DNA of 64,000 bases from Yamagishiella unicocca (lineage: Eukaryota; Chlorophyta; Chlorophyceae; Chlamydomonadales; Volvocaceae), in assembly GCA_003116995.1 (NCBI GenBank), contig BDSL01000006.1, positions 558,001-622,000 on the forward strand. Direction: 5' to 3'. The position numbers were made by a program, and so were the translations under genes. This document shows positions 32,479 through 43,136 of this stretch, one piece after another (within the stretch, counting starts at the first letter, position 1; each line of letters opens with the position of its first letter). The notes under the pieces are model-generated. The model searched no databases, was not told the DNA's origin, and saw nothing but the letters and a program-made list of their open reading frames with translations.

Positions 32479-34326
32479 TCGGCTGCTGATTGTGTCAATG
32501 GAGGAGCTACAGCAGGTGTGGTGCTACAGCAGCTGCTGATAGCGCGAATGGAGGTGCTGCGGTGGCGGTGGCGGCAGCTGCTGTCGCAGCGCGCGGGCAG
32601 CGCGGTATCACCTTCGGCTTGTGTCGCGTGCGCTATCCAGCGGCGGCGCCTGGGCCAATATCTGCGCGCGCGTGAGGGTGGGTGTGAGGGCGCGGTGCTG
32701 TGTGCAGTCGGTGCGTGCGCACATCTCATGTGTGCTGGAGGTGGTGGCGCTGCCGGCGGCCTCGAGCTTCTCGTGCGTCCCTGACACCAGCAGGGCGAGG
32801 ACGCGATTGCTCCCCCGCTTGACTCGGCCTCTGTTTTAATCGGCAGTGCTGTTCTTAGGGCGGCGGAGGGCATCGTTTCCGGATGTCTCTTGACACCTCG
32901 CGATCGGGCGAGGTTTGGGATTGGCCTGGCAGGGTGTGTTTTGGTTTGGCTGCCCGGGCAAGATCGCAGCGCTGCCTTGTACATGTATCCGGGGTATGTA
33001 TGACCTGCTTGCGCTGCGCGTTGCGGTGCGGTGCGTTAGCGCAGTGTATGATTGCAGCACCAGCCAAGGATCGTCGCGTGCGCCCCAAAAATCTCTTTTC
33101 GTGTATGTCTTGTCTGGCTTGTCAGGACCGGCAATGGTCGTTATGCCACTATGAGCCTAATTTCGTCGTGAGGTCCCTCCTCCCCGTCGCGCCAAGTTTT
33201 CCTACCAAGATAGGAGGCCGTGTTTGTGTGTGGCGCCTAGTGAAATTGTGGCCGCTCGTAACGGCACTACGGCAGTCCCCGTGCCTTCTCGCACTGTAAT
33301 CGCCTGCATCATCCCTCGTTGCCGTCCTCAGCGACCGCTCCCTGGCGCAGACCCCACCCATGAGTCAAGCACGGTCCAGCCACCCAACCAGGTGAAGTGG
33401 AGGACCTGATCTGCGTTGAGCGCAGCCACATGTGTGCCGGGTTTCCCGTAATGTGTAGCACCCGCCGCATGCGGCATCTCTCTGCACCGCTGATGCAGCC
33501 AGAACAATTCGCGTGCGCTATGCCTCGAGTGGCCTACGGTATCCGGTCTGGTCCAACAAGTCTTGCGTGCTTTGTAGCGGCACGTGGGGTGGCCTTTGCT
33601 TGGGGCATCCAGAGCGACGAGGGGGCAGGCACAGGCAGGCAGGGTCATCAAGGATGGCAATGCAACCTCAGATGCCCTAGATACATTTGAAGCGCGTGTG
33701 GGAATCCATGATGCTTTACGGCACTCCGGGCACCAAGGGGCCACCGCTGCGGCGCCCAGGGACGACTAAGGGAGACTAAGGGCGACCCCGGATATGGCGC
33801 GTCGTGTCACTGGCTGGAAACTGTTGTAGTGTTGTTAGGCGCACGTTGTGCGGCATTGCAATTTAAATTATTTAGCGCAAGCTGGTAGCGCCCGGAAGAA
33901 TGCGCTCAGAACGCGACAAGGTCCATCCTTTAATATCGGTTGACGGTTTCGACTTGAAGTTCATTTGCCTCTGCTTCCACCTTGAGCACAGAGCTCCTAT
34001 GATTCTAATGTTGTATGTTATAATAGTTGCGTTTGAAGATACCCAAGCGCTGCTGCCATGGCTTCCGCGTTCCGCCAGTTTCGTCCAGCCCTAAGGCCCT
34101 AGCTGCAGGCCTCCATGGCCTGTTACGCGGTGCATACTTTGTATAATACTGCAATTAACTAAACTGTTGAACATCAAGGGGAAACCCTTTATATATACGC
34201 ATCTCAACAGCAAGGCACCAACTTCCTGGCTGCGTCGCGCAGCCCTAGTTGGGCTTTAGGGACTTCTAATCTGGTCTATCAATCAGTATCAGAAAGTCAT
34301 TCTTTGGCCGTGGGCGCTTAGCGGAA
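32479..34326. other. Uricase 3' region and F-box gene upstream region; no gene seen
   Basis: Includes a TGTAA at 33295-33299, a possible but distant uricase poly(A) signal. The half near 34326 is AT-rich (34130-34200) and fits a promoter. Frames at 33000-33770 have no recognisable motif. Confidence 0.5.
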
Positions 34327-37300
34327 ATGCCTCGTCAGCCGTGTCCTGGATGTGGTTGCGAAATCGAGTCGGGATTGTTATGGCTTTCCTCGCACGGCCA
34401 GGTGAGCTCCATGACTAGAAGAAGTCCTCTCTTGCATTGATTTGTCACCACGTAAGACAAATGCGGGGGCGCTTCAGGCTCAACTGTGCTGCAACCAGCG
34501 CTGCGCTATACGAGCACAACGTCGCTTCGAGGCACTGAGCAACGGCAGGGCGCTCGGACGCCGATCAAAGGTGATTGAAGCCCCTCCGTCCTGAACCCCG
34601 CCCTTGCCGAACAAGCCCCTACACCCCCTCCGCCGCCCCCTCTATTCGCCCCACACCCCCCTACAAACCCCAGAGGCCACCGGCCTGTCCATTCTCTCCT
34701 CCGCTCTTTGACCTCACCTCCTTGTCTTCCCACTCCTTGTCTTCCGACCCACCACCACCACCATCTAGGCTCCCACCACCTCTCACAGCGGCTGCATTCC
34801 TCCCGGGCCCTCGAACGCCCCTCTCCTTGCGCGCCCCTGCAGCCGGTCCCCCCGCCGCCCGCTGTGCCCATCGAGTCTGAGAGCTGCTGGGGCTCGCTGT
34901 CCCGCGACGTGCTGGCGCTGCTGGCGCCCCGGCTGGGCGTCAGGGACCTCCTGGCCGCCGCCCTCACCTGCACCCACTGGCGGGCCCAGCTGGTGCAAGG
35001 TGAGACCCTTGCGCCACCACACGCCACAACCCCACAACCCCACAACCCCACAAACCCACAAACCCACAAACCCACAACCCACAAACCCACAAACCCACAA
35101 ACCCACAAACCCACAAACCCACAAACCCACAAACCCACAAACCCCAAACCCACAAACCCACAAACCCACAAACCCACAAACCCACAAACCCACAAATCCA
35201 CAACCCCGACAGTCACGGCGATGTCGTACACGGCGGTTTGCTTACACCTCCAGTGCGCTGCTGTCGTACACGTACACGACGGGGTTGTTTTGCTTTCTTG
35301 GTTGCTTGCCCACTCTGTGTGTGTATGTGTGTGTGTGCGTGCTTGCATTGGGCGATGGAGTTGGTGATACCGGGGCGGGCCGGGGTGGGGTGGCACGAAG
35401 CGGGCGCCCGCTTGAGCAGCGCGCTGGCAGGACTGGGAAGCAGCGAGCTGGCAGCACTGCTGCACTGTAGTGGCCAGCAGCCACCGCCAGTGGGTGTCGT
35501 TGCGCCCTCATACCCCCCTCCCAGCCCGCATTCCCCTTGCTCGTACCCCTCGTAACCCTTCCCATCCCACACGCTCCAACCCCAGCACACACACACACAC
35601 AACGCATTACTAACAATGCATTACTAAACAACACTTCCGTAGCAGCGGCGCGTTCACGTGTGTCCCTGCCTTTTCATCCGCCCCGCATGTCTCCTTCGCT
35701 CTTCAACCTAACGCTAACGTTCTGCTGCTTCGCCTGGTCCTTCTTCCTCTCCTTCCCAGGTCAGTTTCCTCGCATTTGGCATGGGCTGGGATTCCTGTGC
35801 CGGGCACTCTGTCTGTTTCTGGCATTGCACGCGAAGTTGTTACCCATACCCCTGCCTTGCGCACTAGGATAGGTCACTAGGTACTTAGGCTCAGTAGTTG
35901 TAGGAGCTTCGCGCCACGCCTACGCCGCAGCAGCGCGGCGTCGGTTGTTAGGGTCGCGACTGGAGATCAGCCGCACGCCACCGTCCTTCTGGCTATCGGA
36001 GCGCTGCGCGGACGCCGTCTACATAATCGTAATTCTGGCTTCTCGTGGACACACTCTGGGCTTCTTTCGGTAACTATTGGCGCCTCGCCCTGCCTCCGGA
36101 TTCCTTGGTCTCTTCGCGCTCAGTCTCCTTCGCGGCTCAGCACAGCATCTATAAAACACACAACGATCACCCCACCCCATCCCAACATCGTTTCCTTCGC
36201 CTCCCCCCCGCCTCCCGCGCCTGTCCGCCGACCATGCGCCTACTATCTTGTCGTTTTTCGTGTCACCGGTTTCACACCCCCCCGCCTCCCGCGCCCTCAG
36301 GTACGACGCACGTGCAGCTGCGGGTGGACGACGCCAGCTGCTCCGAGGCGGGGCTGGTCACCCCGGCTGCGGCTTGCGGGGTGCTGGATAGCGCCCGGGT
36401 CATGATGCCACAGGTGGGGGCGGGGACAGAAGACCCGTGGGTCGGCAGGGGGATGCGGGGCGTGTGGCGGGAGCGATGCGGGGGCTCGAGGAAGACCCGG
36501 TACGGGGGCGGTACGGGGGCGGGGTGGTATAAGAGGAGGTTACCGCGACATGGATAGGATAGCTGGCGCATGGTCTGCGGGGGTGGCGTGGGGTTCGAGG
36601 AAGACCCGTGGATGCCCGGAAAAAACCGTGGGGTGGGGTGGGTTGAGTTCCCTGCTGGGCCGCAACAGTCCATGAGGGTCGAACAACCGGACGGCGCGGT
36701 CCGGCGTGGGGAGTCGGCGGGGAGTGGGGAACTCGCCATCCCCCCCGCAGTGGCTCCCCCTCCGTGACGCCGCGGTACCCGGGTCGAACATGGCCCTGTG
36801 CCACGTAACCCTGGGACGTCCTCTCCGACCCCCGCTGAACGCGCGCCCTCCCCTCCCCCTCCCCTTCCCCTCGCCTCCCCGCCCCTAGATCCACACTATG
36901 GTCCTCACCGCGTTCGGCCTCTGCCGCACCCCCGACCTGCTGCTGCGGCACCTCCGGCACCTCAGCCGGTGGACGCATTTGCGGCGCCTCACCATCTGCT
37001 GGGTGAGTCAGCGCTGAGTCAGCCATGGGTCAGAGAAGGGTCAGAGCTGAGTCAGCGCTGGGCCAGAGCTGAGTCACCGCGGGGTCAAAGCTGAGTCAGC
37101 GCTGCAAGCTGGTCCCCCCCGCAGGACCCGCCCCTCCGCTCCCCCTCCTCCACCCCCCGCCTGGCCTCACGGCTGCCTCCTCCCCTTGCAACCCGCACGC
37201 AAACCCCGCCGCACCCGAGCCCCCCTCCCTCCCCAACCCAGTTCTCCAGCATGCATCTCAAAACTTCTGTTTAAACGGTTTTTTTCCGGACATCCACGGG

Positions 37301-38948
37301 TTTCCCTCGAACCCTCCCCCCCTCCGCCCGCGCCCGCAACCCCTCCAGGAGCACGCACCCCGACAAGACGGGGACGGCAACACGGACGGCAAGCTGGCGA
37401 GCCGCGCACTCGCCCGCACCCGCCGCACCCAGCTGCAGAGCCAGGCACCGGCGCGGCGGCCTGCGGGCGCGAGGCCGAAGGCCTCGGAGGGAGAGCCGGT
37501 GCACCCGCCCACCACCCTCTGTGCTCTGTCCCTGGGCGCGCTGGGGCTGCTGACGGGCCTGGAGAGCCTGTCCATCACCGCCAACTTTGACAACAACAGC
37601 GGGGCCGGCATGTTCGGCTTGTCCTCCCTGGAGCGCCTGACGGCCCTGGAGCTGATGCACGAGGGCCCGGGCAAGCTGCAGCGGGTGAGAGGCGGTTTCG
37701 AGGGGCCGCCCCGCCCGCAGGGTAGCTAACAACACGGCGGCTGGGCGCCCCCAAGAAACCTACCCTAGCCTCTCGGACCCAAACACCCCCCCGCCAACCT
37801 TCACTTCACTACCCCCCGCCTACACCAGCCCTCACCGCGGGTTGTGGTTTTTCCGTCCCTCCCCCCCCCGTTCATCTTGACCCCCCCCCCCCCTTCATCA
37901 GAACCCAAATTTGAGCGTAATGTCCCAAACTGTTCGCCGGCGATGTTCCTCCTGCGTCCCCAATATCGTGTAACACGGTCTGTCTCCTCGCCCCCCCCCC
38001 CCTCAGGCCTGGAGCACCCGGGATGCCGACCTGGGATCACTGACCCGCCTGCGCTCCTTGCGCTGCTCCTCGGAGCTGCTGTCCCCCCCCCTGCTGGCCG
38101 CCCTCACCGGCCTCACCCGCCTGCGCATCGAGTCGCTCAGCCTGACTGGTTACGCGACCTTCAGCTCCGAAGACTTCCACTGGCACACCGTGACGGACCT
38201 GGCGGCGGCGCTGGCGCGCTTGACGGTGGGCGCATGTGGCTTGCTTGTTCGTCACACGTGCGCGCGGGCCCAATGTGTGTTTTAGCGTACGGCAACAAGG
38301 GGGCGTACGGCGCCAAGGGGGGCGGGGGGGAAGGGGAAGGCAAGGAGGTGTTTGTCCTCCGCTGTGCGAGCAGGGCGTGTACGTGCGCGCGTGGGTTGGT
38401 CGTTGAGTACGACACGTGGTTGAGCCGCGATTGATGAAGAAGGTGATGCGCCAGGACCCCAGCCCCATCCCGAGCCTACAACCCTGAGCAGCCGCCCCCT
38501 GCTATCCCAACTACCCGCCAACCAACTCCCAACCACCTCCCAATTACCACAGAACCTGCGGTTCCTGGTGGTGGCCATCAACGGCGATGAGGAGGGGGGG
38601 GTTGAGGATCGCACCAGGTGTGTCCTGTGGGGAAAAGGGTGAGGGGCAGCTGGGTGGTGAGGAGGGGTGGCGCAGCGGGGCGGGGAGGGGCTAATGCCGT
38701 ACATACACATCTAACCGCGCCGTACTGTCATCTCACAACCTGACGACTGATCGTCACGGAGCTGCAGACCAGCGGGGTGCGCGATTGCCGGCACGCTGGC
38801 GGCCGCTCTCGCAAAGGAACCAACGGAGCGCGGCGCGAATCATGCAGGGTGTAACGTGTGCTTCCGTGCCTACCCCTCCCTTCCTCCCCCCAAGCATGCT
38901 GAGGAAGCTCGCTCAAGGTCTGCGGCAACTGACGGAGGCGCAGCTGCT

Positions 38949-38984
<36 letters not shown>

Positions 38985-41183
38985 CGCACAGGAGCAGGCA
39001 GGGCAGCAAGGACAGCAGCAGCAGCACCAGCCGCGGGGCTCCCGGCGCGGGCAAGTTCGGCGCCGGGGGACAACAGGTGCCGCTGCCGCTGCCGCTGCTG
39101 CCGCGGTGGCGGCGGCAGAAGGTGCTGCTGGTGCCTCAGCGGCGGAGGCTGCCCTTGAGGGGCCAGCGCAGGTGGAGCTGCACCTGGGCACGGAGCCAGA
39201 TGTGGACAGACCCGCGGGTCTCGCGGCGGGCGGCCTGTACGGCGGCGGTGGCGGGCCGCCGCTGGTGTTGGAGGACGCGCTTCTGGAGACGCTTTCGGGC
39301 ATTGTGGGGCTGAGGCGGCTGGACCTGCGCTTCGCATTTGGCTCAGCGGACAGCATCCACAGGTGAGGGTGGGGGTGGCATAACAACCGGTTACACGACA
39401 TGGCTGGGGGTGGGGAGGATCACCCCTGGCTGGAGGTGGGGGTGATGGTCTAGTGGAATGTGGAGGGGCTGCGACGTGCGGAGCCGGGTCCGGGGCCAGG
39501 GAGGGTGACGGTGCGGGTAGGGGCCAGGGAGGGTGGCGGCGCGGGTCCGGGGCCAGGGAGGGTGGCGGCGCGGGTGGGGCATGACATCGTGTCCTGCAAG
39601 GCTGGTGAATATGGAAGTAAACTCGGACCAGTCCAACTCCTAACGCCCAACCTCCAACTCCCCAACCGTAACCGCCCTCCCCCAGGCTCAGCGAGCTCAC
39701 CGCGCTGACGCACCTGGCGCTCCGCTGCAGCCCCGAGTGCCGCCCCTCCCTGGACTCCTGGGACCTGCAGTGCCTCGCCGCCTCGCTCCCCCACCTGCGC
39801 TGCCTGGCGCTGCACCTGCCGGCGGACAGGTTGGGCCCGGGGCGGCTGAGCGGCATGCAGCTGGCCGGGGGACTGCGGGAGCTAGAGCTGCAGGCGCACC
39901 CGTTCTTGCGGACGGTGCCCCGGGACGTGTGGGAGGTGCGCAGGAGCCTCCGGCTGCAGGCCGGAGGGGCCGGAGGGGGCGGAGGGGGTGGAGGGGGGGA
40001 GGGAGTTGGCGAAGGCGGAGGGGATGGCGACGGCGACGGCAACGCCGCGGCGTTGGAGGTTTCCGCCGTGTTGCCGCCGCTGATGTTCCTGCAGCAGCTG
40101 TTCGTGGCGGTGGAGCTGAAGGAGGTGCAGCAGGCGCTGGCCAGCGAGGCGGAGTGGCGGGAGCACCAGGCGCAACAGCAGGTCGAGCAGCAGCAGCAGG
40201 AGGAGCAGGAGGAGCAGGAGGAGCAGCAGGAGGAGCAGGAGGAGCAGCAGGAGGAGCAGCAGGAGGAGCAGCAGGAGGAGCAGGAGGAGCAGCAGGAGGA
40301 GCAGCAGCAGCAGCAGGAGGAGCAGCAGGAGCAGCAGGAGCAGCAGGAGCAGCAGGAGCAGCAGGAGCAGCAGGAGCAGCAGGAGCAGCAGGCGCCGGCG
40401 GACGTCGGTGGTGAGGTGGTGGTCGCACTGGCAGCTGCAGCCGAGGCCCACCAGGCGGGGCAGGACGGCGGCGCAGCTGCTGCCCACGCTGCGGCTCCCG
40501 CTGCTGCCCCTGCACCCGCAGCAGCAGCACCCGCAGCAGCAGCACCCGCAGAAGCAGCACCCGCAGCAGCAGCACCCGCAGCAGCAGCACCCGCAGCAGC
40601 AGCACCCGCAGCTGCCCCCGCAGCAGCAGCACCCGGCGGGGGAGGTGCCGGTGGCCCTCAGAGCCCCGCCATGCCCACCCTGCCGGCCTGGCTGCTCCGA
40701 CCCGCAGATCCCCATGTCCCAGCCGCCGCTACCGCCGCCCTGGCTGGCACCCCTCCCCCCACCAGCTCCAGGGAGGACGACCAGGAGCCCACCCCGCTGC
40801 ACCGCCTCACCCTGGAGCAGCTCTCGCGGCTGCGGCAGCTGCTGGTTCGCGACGAACTGGTGCAGGGGCCCGTCTACCGGCTGGCTGCTTGGCTTCCCCC
40901 CGGGTTGAAGACGTTGCGGCTGCGGGGCTTCATGGGGTTGGAGCCGCCGGGCCGGGGTCAGATCGCCCGGGGGTACCTGCCGGCATTGGAGGTGGTGGAG
41001 GTGGTGGCGGCGGACGACGAAGCGGCGGTCGCAGCCAGGCAGGTGATGGCGGAGTGGGCGGAGCCGGAGGGCGGCCGCGCGCCGCGGCTGCGGGCGGTGA
41101 CGGTCGTGACGGCGGCGGAGGCGGACGCAGCTGGCGTGAAGGCCGGGGCGACGGCGGTGCCAGCAGGGGCCGCGGCGTTGTGA
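34327..41183 (+). CDS. F-box/leucine-rich-repeat protein with N-terminal Cys cluster and Q/E tracts
   Basis: Likely substrate adaptor of an SCF ubiquitin ligase; target unknown. Ten exons: 34327-34401, 34478-34570, 34843-34999, 36301-36413, 36889-37002, 37349-37684, 38007-38225, 38553-38617, 38895-39362, 39686-41183; 3138 nt, 1045 residues, all phases consistent. Residues 1-56 carry CPGCGC and CCNQRC, a possible zinc ribbon. An F-box follows (about 68-108): WGSLSRDVLALLAPRLGVRD, then LTCTHWRAQL. Leu-rich repeats include LTGLESLSI, LERLTALELM, LTRLRSLRC, LTGLTRLRIESLSL, VGLRRLDLRFAF, LTALTHLALRC and LPHLRCLALHLP. A Gln run lies near residue 407. A long Glu/Gln tract (about 713-781, coded by CAG/GAG) and an Ala/Pro tract precede a final repeat-like domain (LTLEQLSRLRQLL). 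The first two exons are linked by splice phase only. Confidence 0.8.
35034..35205. repeat. ACAAACCC minisatellite in F-box gene intron 3
   Basis: About 20 units of 8 bp (CCCACAAA) with occasional 7- and 9-bp variants, lying just inside the donor of exon 3. Non-coding; apparent frames on both strands are repeat artefacts. Confidence 0.95.
37005..37104. repeat. GAGTCAGCGCTG/GGTCAGAG repeats in F-box gene intron 5
   Basis: Immediately after the donor of exon 5, five or six imperfect units of about 16-20 bp alternate GAGTCAGCGCTG and GGTCAGAGCT. The first unit is the donor itself (GTGAGTCAGCGCTGAGTCAG). Confidence 0.8.
39483..39580. repeat. About 31-bp GC-rich repeat in F-box gene intron 9
   Basis: Three units with GGGGCCAGGGAGGGTG followed by GCGGCGCGGGT (first unit ACGGTGCGGGT). 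Intronic. Confidence 0.85.
40173..40392 (+). repeat. Coding CAG/GAG repeat (Gln/Glu tract)
   Basis: About 220 bp of GAGCAG and GAGCAGCAG steps in frame within the last exon of the F-box gene, encoding EEQEEQQ-type repeats. The opposite strand reads as an uninterrupted Leu run, which should not be annotated as a protein. Confidence 0.95.
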
Positions 41184-43136
41184 AGGGTTGTGTGTGTGGG
41201 GAGGGGAGGGGGGGCGCAATCAAACATCTTTGTACGGTAAGCGGGAAGGGTATTACGACGTACAGCACTTTTGGATCTAGAATCTAGGATTTAGGGTTTA
41301 TAACCGTACTGTGTCTATTGTCGTACCTAATCATGCGGAGCTGCGCGGCTTTGCTTCGGTCGAGCCGCACATTGCAACATGACGGGTCGGGCTGGCGCGG
41401 CACATAAAGGCAGGACTGCCCGGACGAACCTCAAATGTGTTGGAGAAGAAGTGCTGGTGGTGGCGGTCCTGGCGGAAGCGGGTGGTGGAGTTGCCCGACC
41501 AGCGACGTGGCTGCCATATGGTGCCACGTGTTTGCATGTGCTGGCATGTGCTGGCTTTTTTTCGCTGTCATGCGCTGGCGTTCCAATGCGTTCCAATGCG
41601 TTCCAATGCGTTCCAATGCAGATGGTCGCGTAGCAGGCGGCTGAGGTTGAGAGAAGCCGGGGGTGGAGGGCGGCGTGATGTGTGGTTGCTGGCGCAATGC
41701 GTGGGCCACCGTCATTCGGTTTTGGTGCGGGGGAGGTGCGGGAAAAGGAATAATGCGGATTTCCTCACACCGTTTATTTTCGGCGGAGTTTTGCGACCGC
41801 GCGGTAAATCAGGACTGCGACCGCGTCGTTATCGGCTTGACTATTTCATGCAGGCTGTGAGTTCTGACGCTGCTGCTAGTTCTGCTGCTGCTGCTGCTGC
41901 CAGCGTCCGCTCCTGGTGACTGCTGCTGCTGCCAGCGTCTGCTGCTCTTGCTGCTGCTAGTGTCTGCTGCAGGGACGCGCCCCGGAATCTGAGGCGGCGT
42001 CTGTCGTCGTCGTGTGTCGCTCGAAAGCCGTACGCAAGGTGTTTTTTACGTTCATGCATAAAGTTCGGTGCTGGAGCATGGTATTTACCGGTACGTTCAG
42101 TGGTACTGCGAGCACTCGTTCCCGGGGGGTTGCAAGCAAAACTCGTGTACGATCCCGGGGGGTGTTCCCCGGCAGGTAGAGGTGTGTTTGCGGGGCATGT
42201 CTTGCGTCCATAGACGGCAAAGCGAGGAAGGCAGGATAGCAGTGCACGGTGAGTCGTACGGTCGGCGCGTACGGCAAAGAAGGCCATTTGGGTCATGCGT
42301 TGGTTTGTGGAGTGCAGGGGCCTGGGGCGGTGTCCCGAGTCAGTCCTGGTGTGCTGCTGGGTGGAGTGCGGGGTCAAGGTAACAGAGGTGTGAGGGGCGG
42401 CCATGCACCCTCGAGAGGGTGCAGCGAAACGTGGTCAGAGGCCGTTGCTTGGTTCGGGCGACCCGCCGGGTGCGTCCGACGCGGGACTGTTTTGATGTGC
42501 ATCTGATTAACTGTTGTATGGCTATCTGCCATGTGACTAGCTCGCTCTGGGCTTTTGTCCAGACCCAGACCATCTCTTGAAAGCAACAAGCGTCCTAACT
42601 CGGGGGGCCTATGGCGGCCAAGCTTGGCGCTCCAACCCCCATCAACTGTTGGGCATTGCGCCTGTTATACCTTGCTGTGTGGTGACTATATTTGACTCCG
42701 AGGCAACCAAAATGCACATTTGGCTCTGCGGCAAGCATGATTCTGCGGCAAGTAAAATGCGAGGAGTGCGTTATACTAGCATCGTATGTTTCCGGCTGCA
42801 TCGGAAGGAAGAAGACCCTGAATGCGCTATAGCGTGATAGGTGAAGGGGGGGAGACAATTCGCCGGCATACGGGAGGGCGTGTGCGGCATGTGCGCCGCC
42901 TGCAGGCGCCCGCAGCTGCGCCACGTCAAGAGCAGCGGCGGCCCGTGGTGACGTGGTGGCGTGGCGCGCCTACTGCCGCACTTGGGCGCAGCGGCCCACG
43001 TAATTGTAACGAAAACAAATGAAGGCGTTTCTGCTGATCATCGCGGAAGGCTGTTCCCTCTGCTTTGTTCCTCTGCTGTTCGTTACGTGGCAGTCATCAT
43101 CACACATCCCGCTGCCGCACGAGCAGGAGCTAATCG
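41184..43136. other. Intergenic between F-box gene and UVDE; no gene seen
   Basis: Contains the F-box gene 3' UTR and the UVDE upstream region. A 10-bp array lies at 41579-41620 and a CTG-rich stretch (CTGCTGCTGCCAGCGTC units) at 41860-41975. No supportable coding sequence. Confidence 0.5.
41579..41620. repeat. 10-bp tandem repeat GCGTTCCAAT, 4 copies
   Basis: Four perfect adjacent units. Just upstream, GCATGTGCTG is itself repeated. Non-coding. Confidence 0.9.

Noticed and set aside
35000..35470. Pro/Thr/Asn- and Gly/Cys/Val-rich frames over the ACAAACCC array
   Set aside because: Repeat artefacts inside intron 3 of the F-box gene.
39882..41219. Minus-strand frame with a huge Leu run opposite the F-box gene
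   Set aside because: It is the reverse reading of the CAG/GAG tract; no splice or domain support.
41285..41305. Telomere-like TTTAGGG
   Set aside because: A single copy only; no array.
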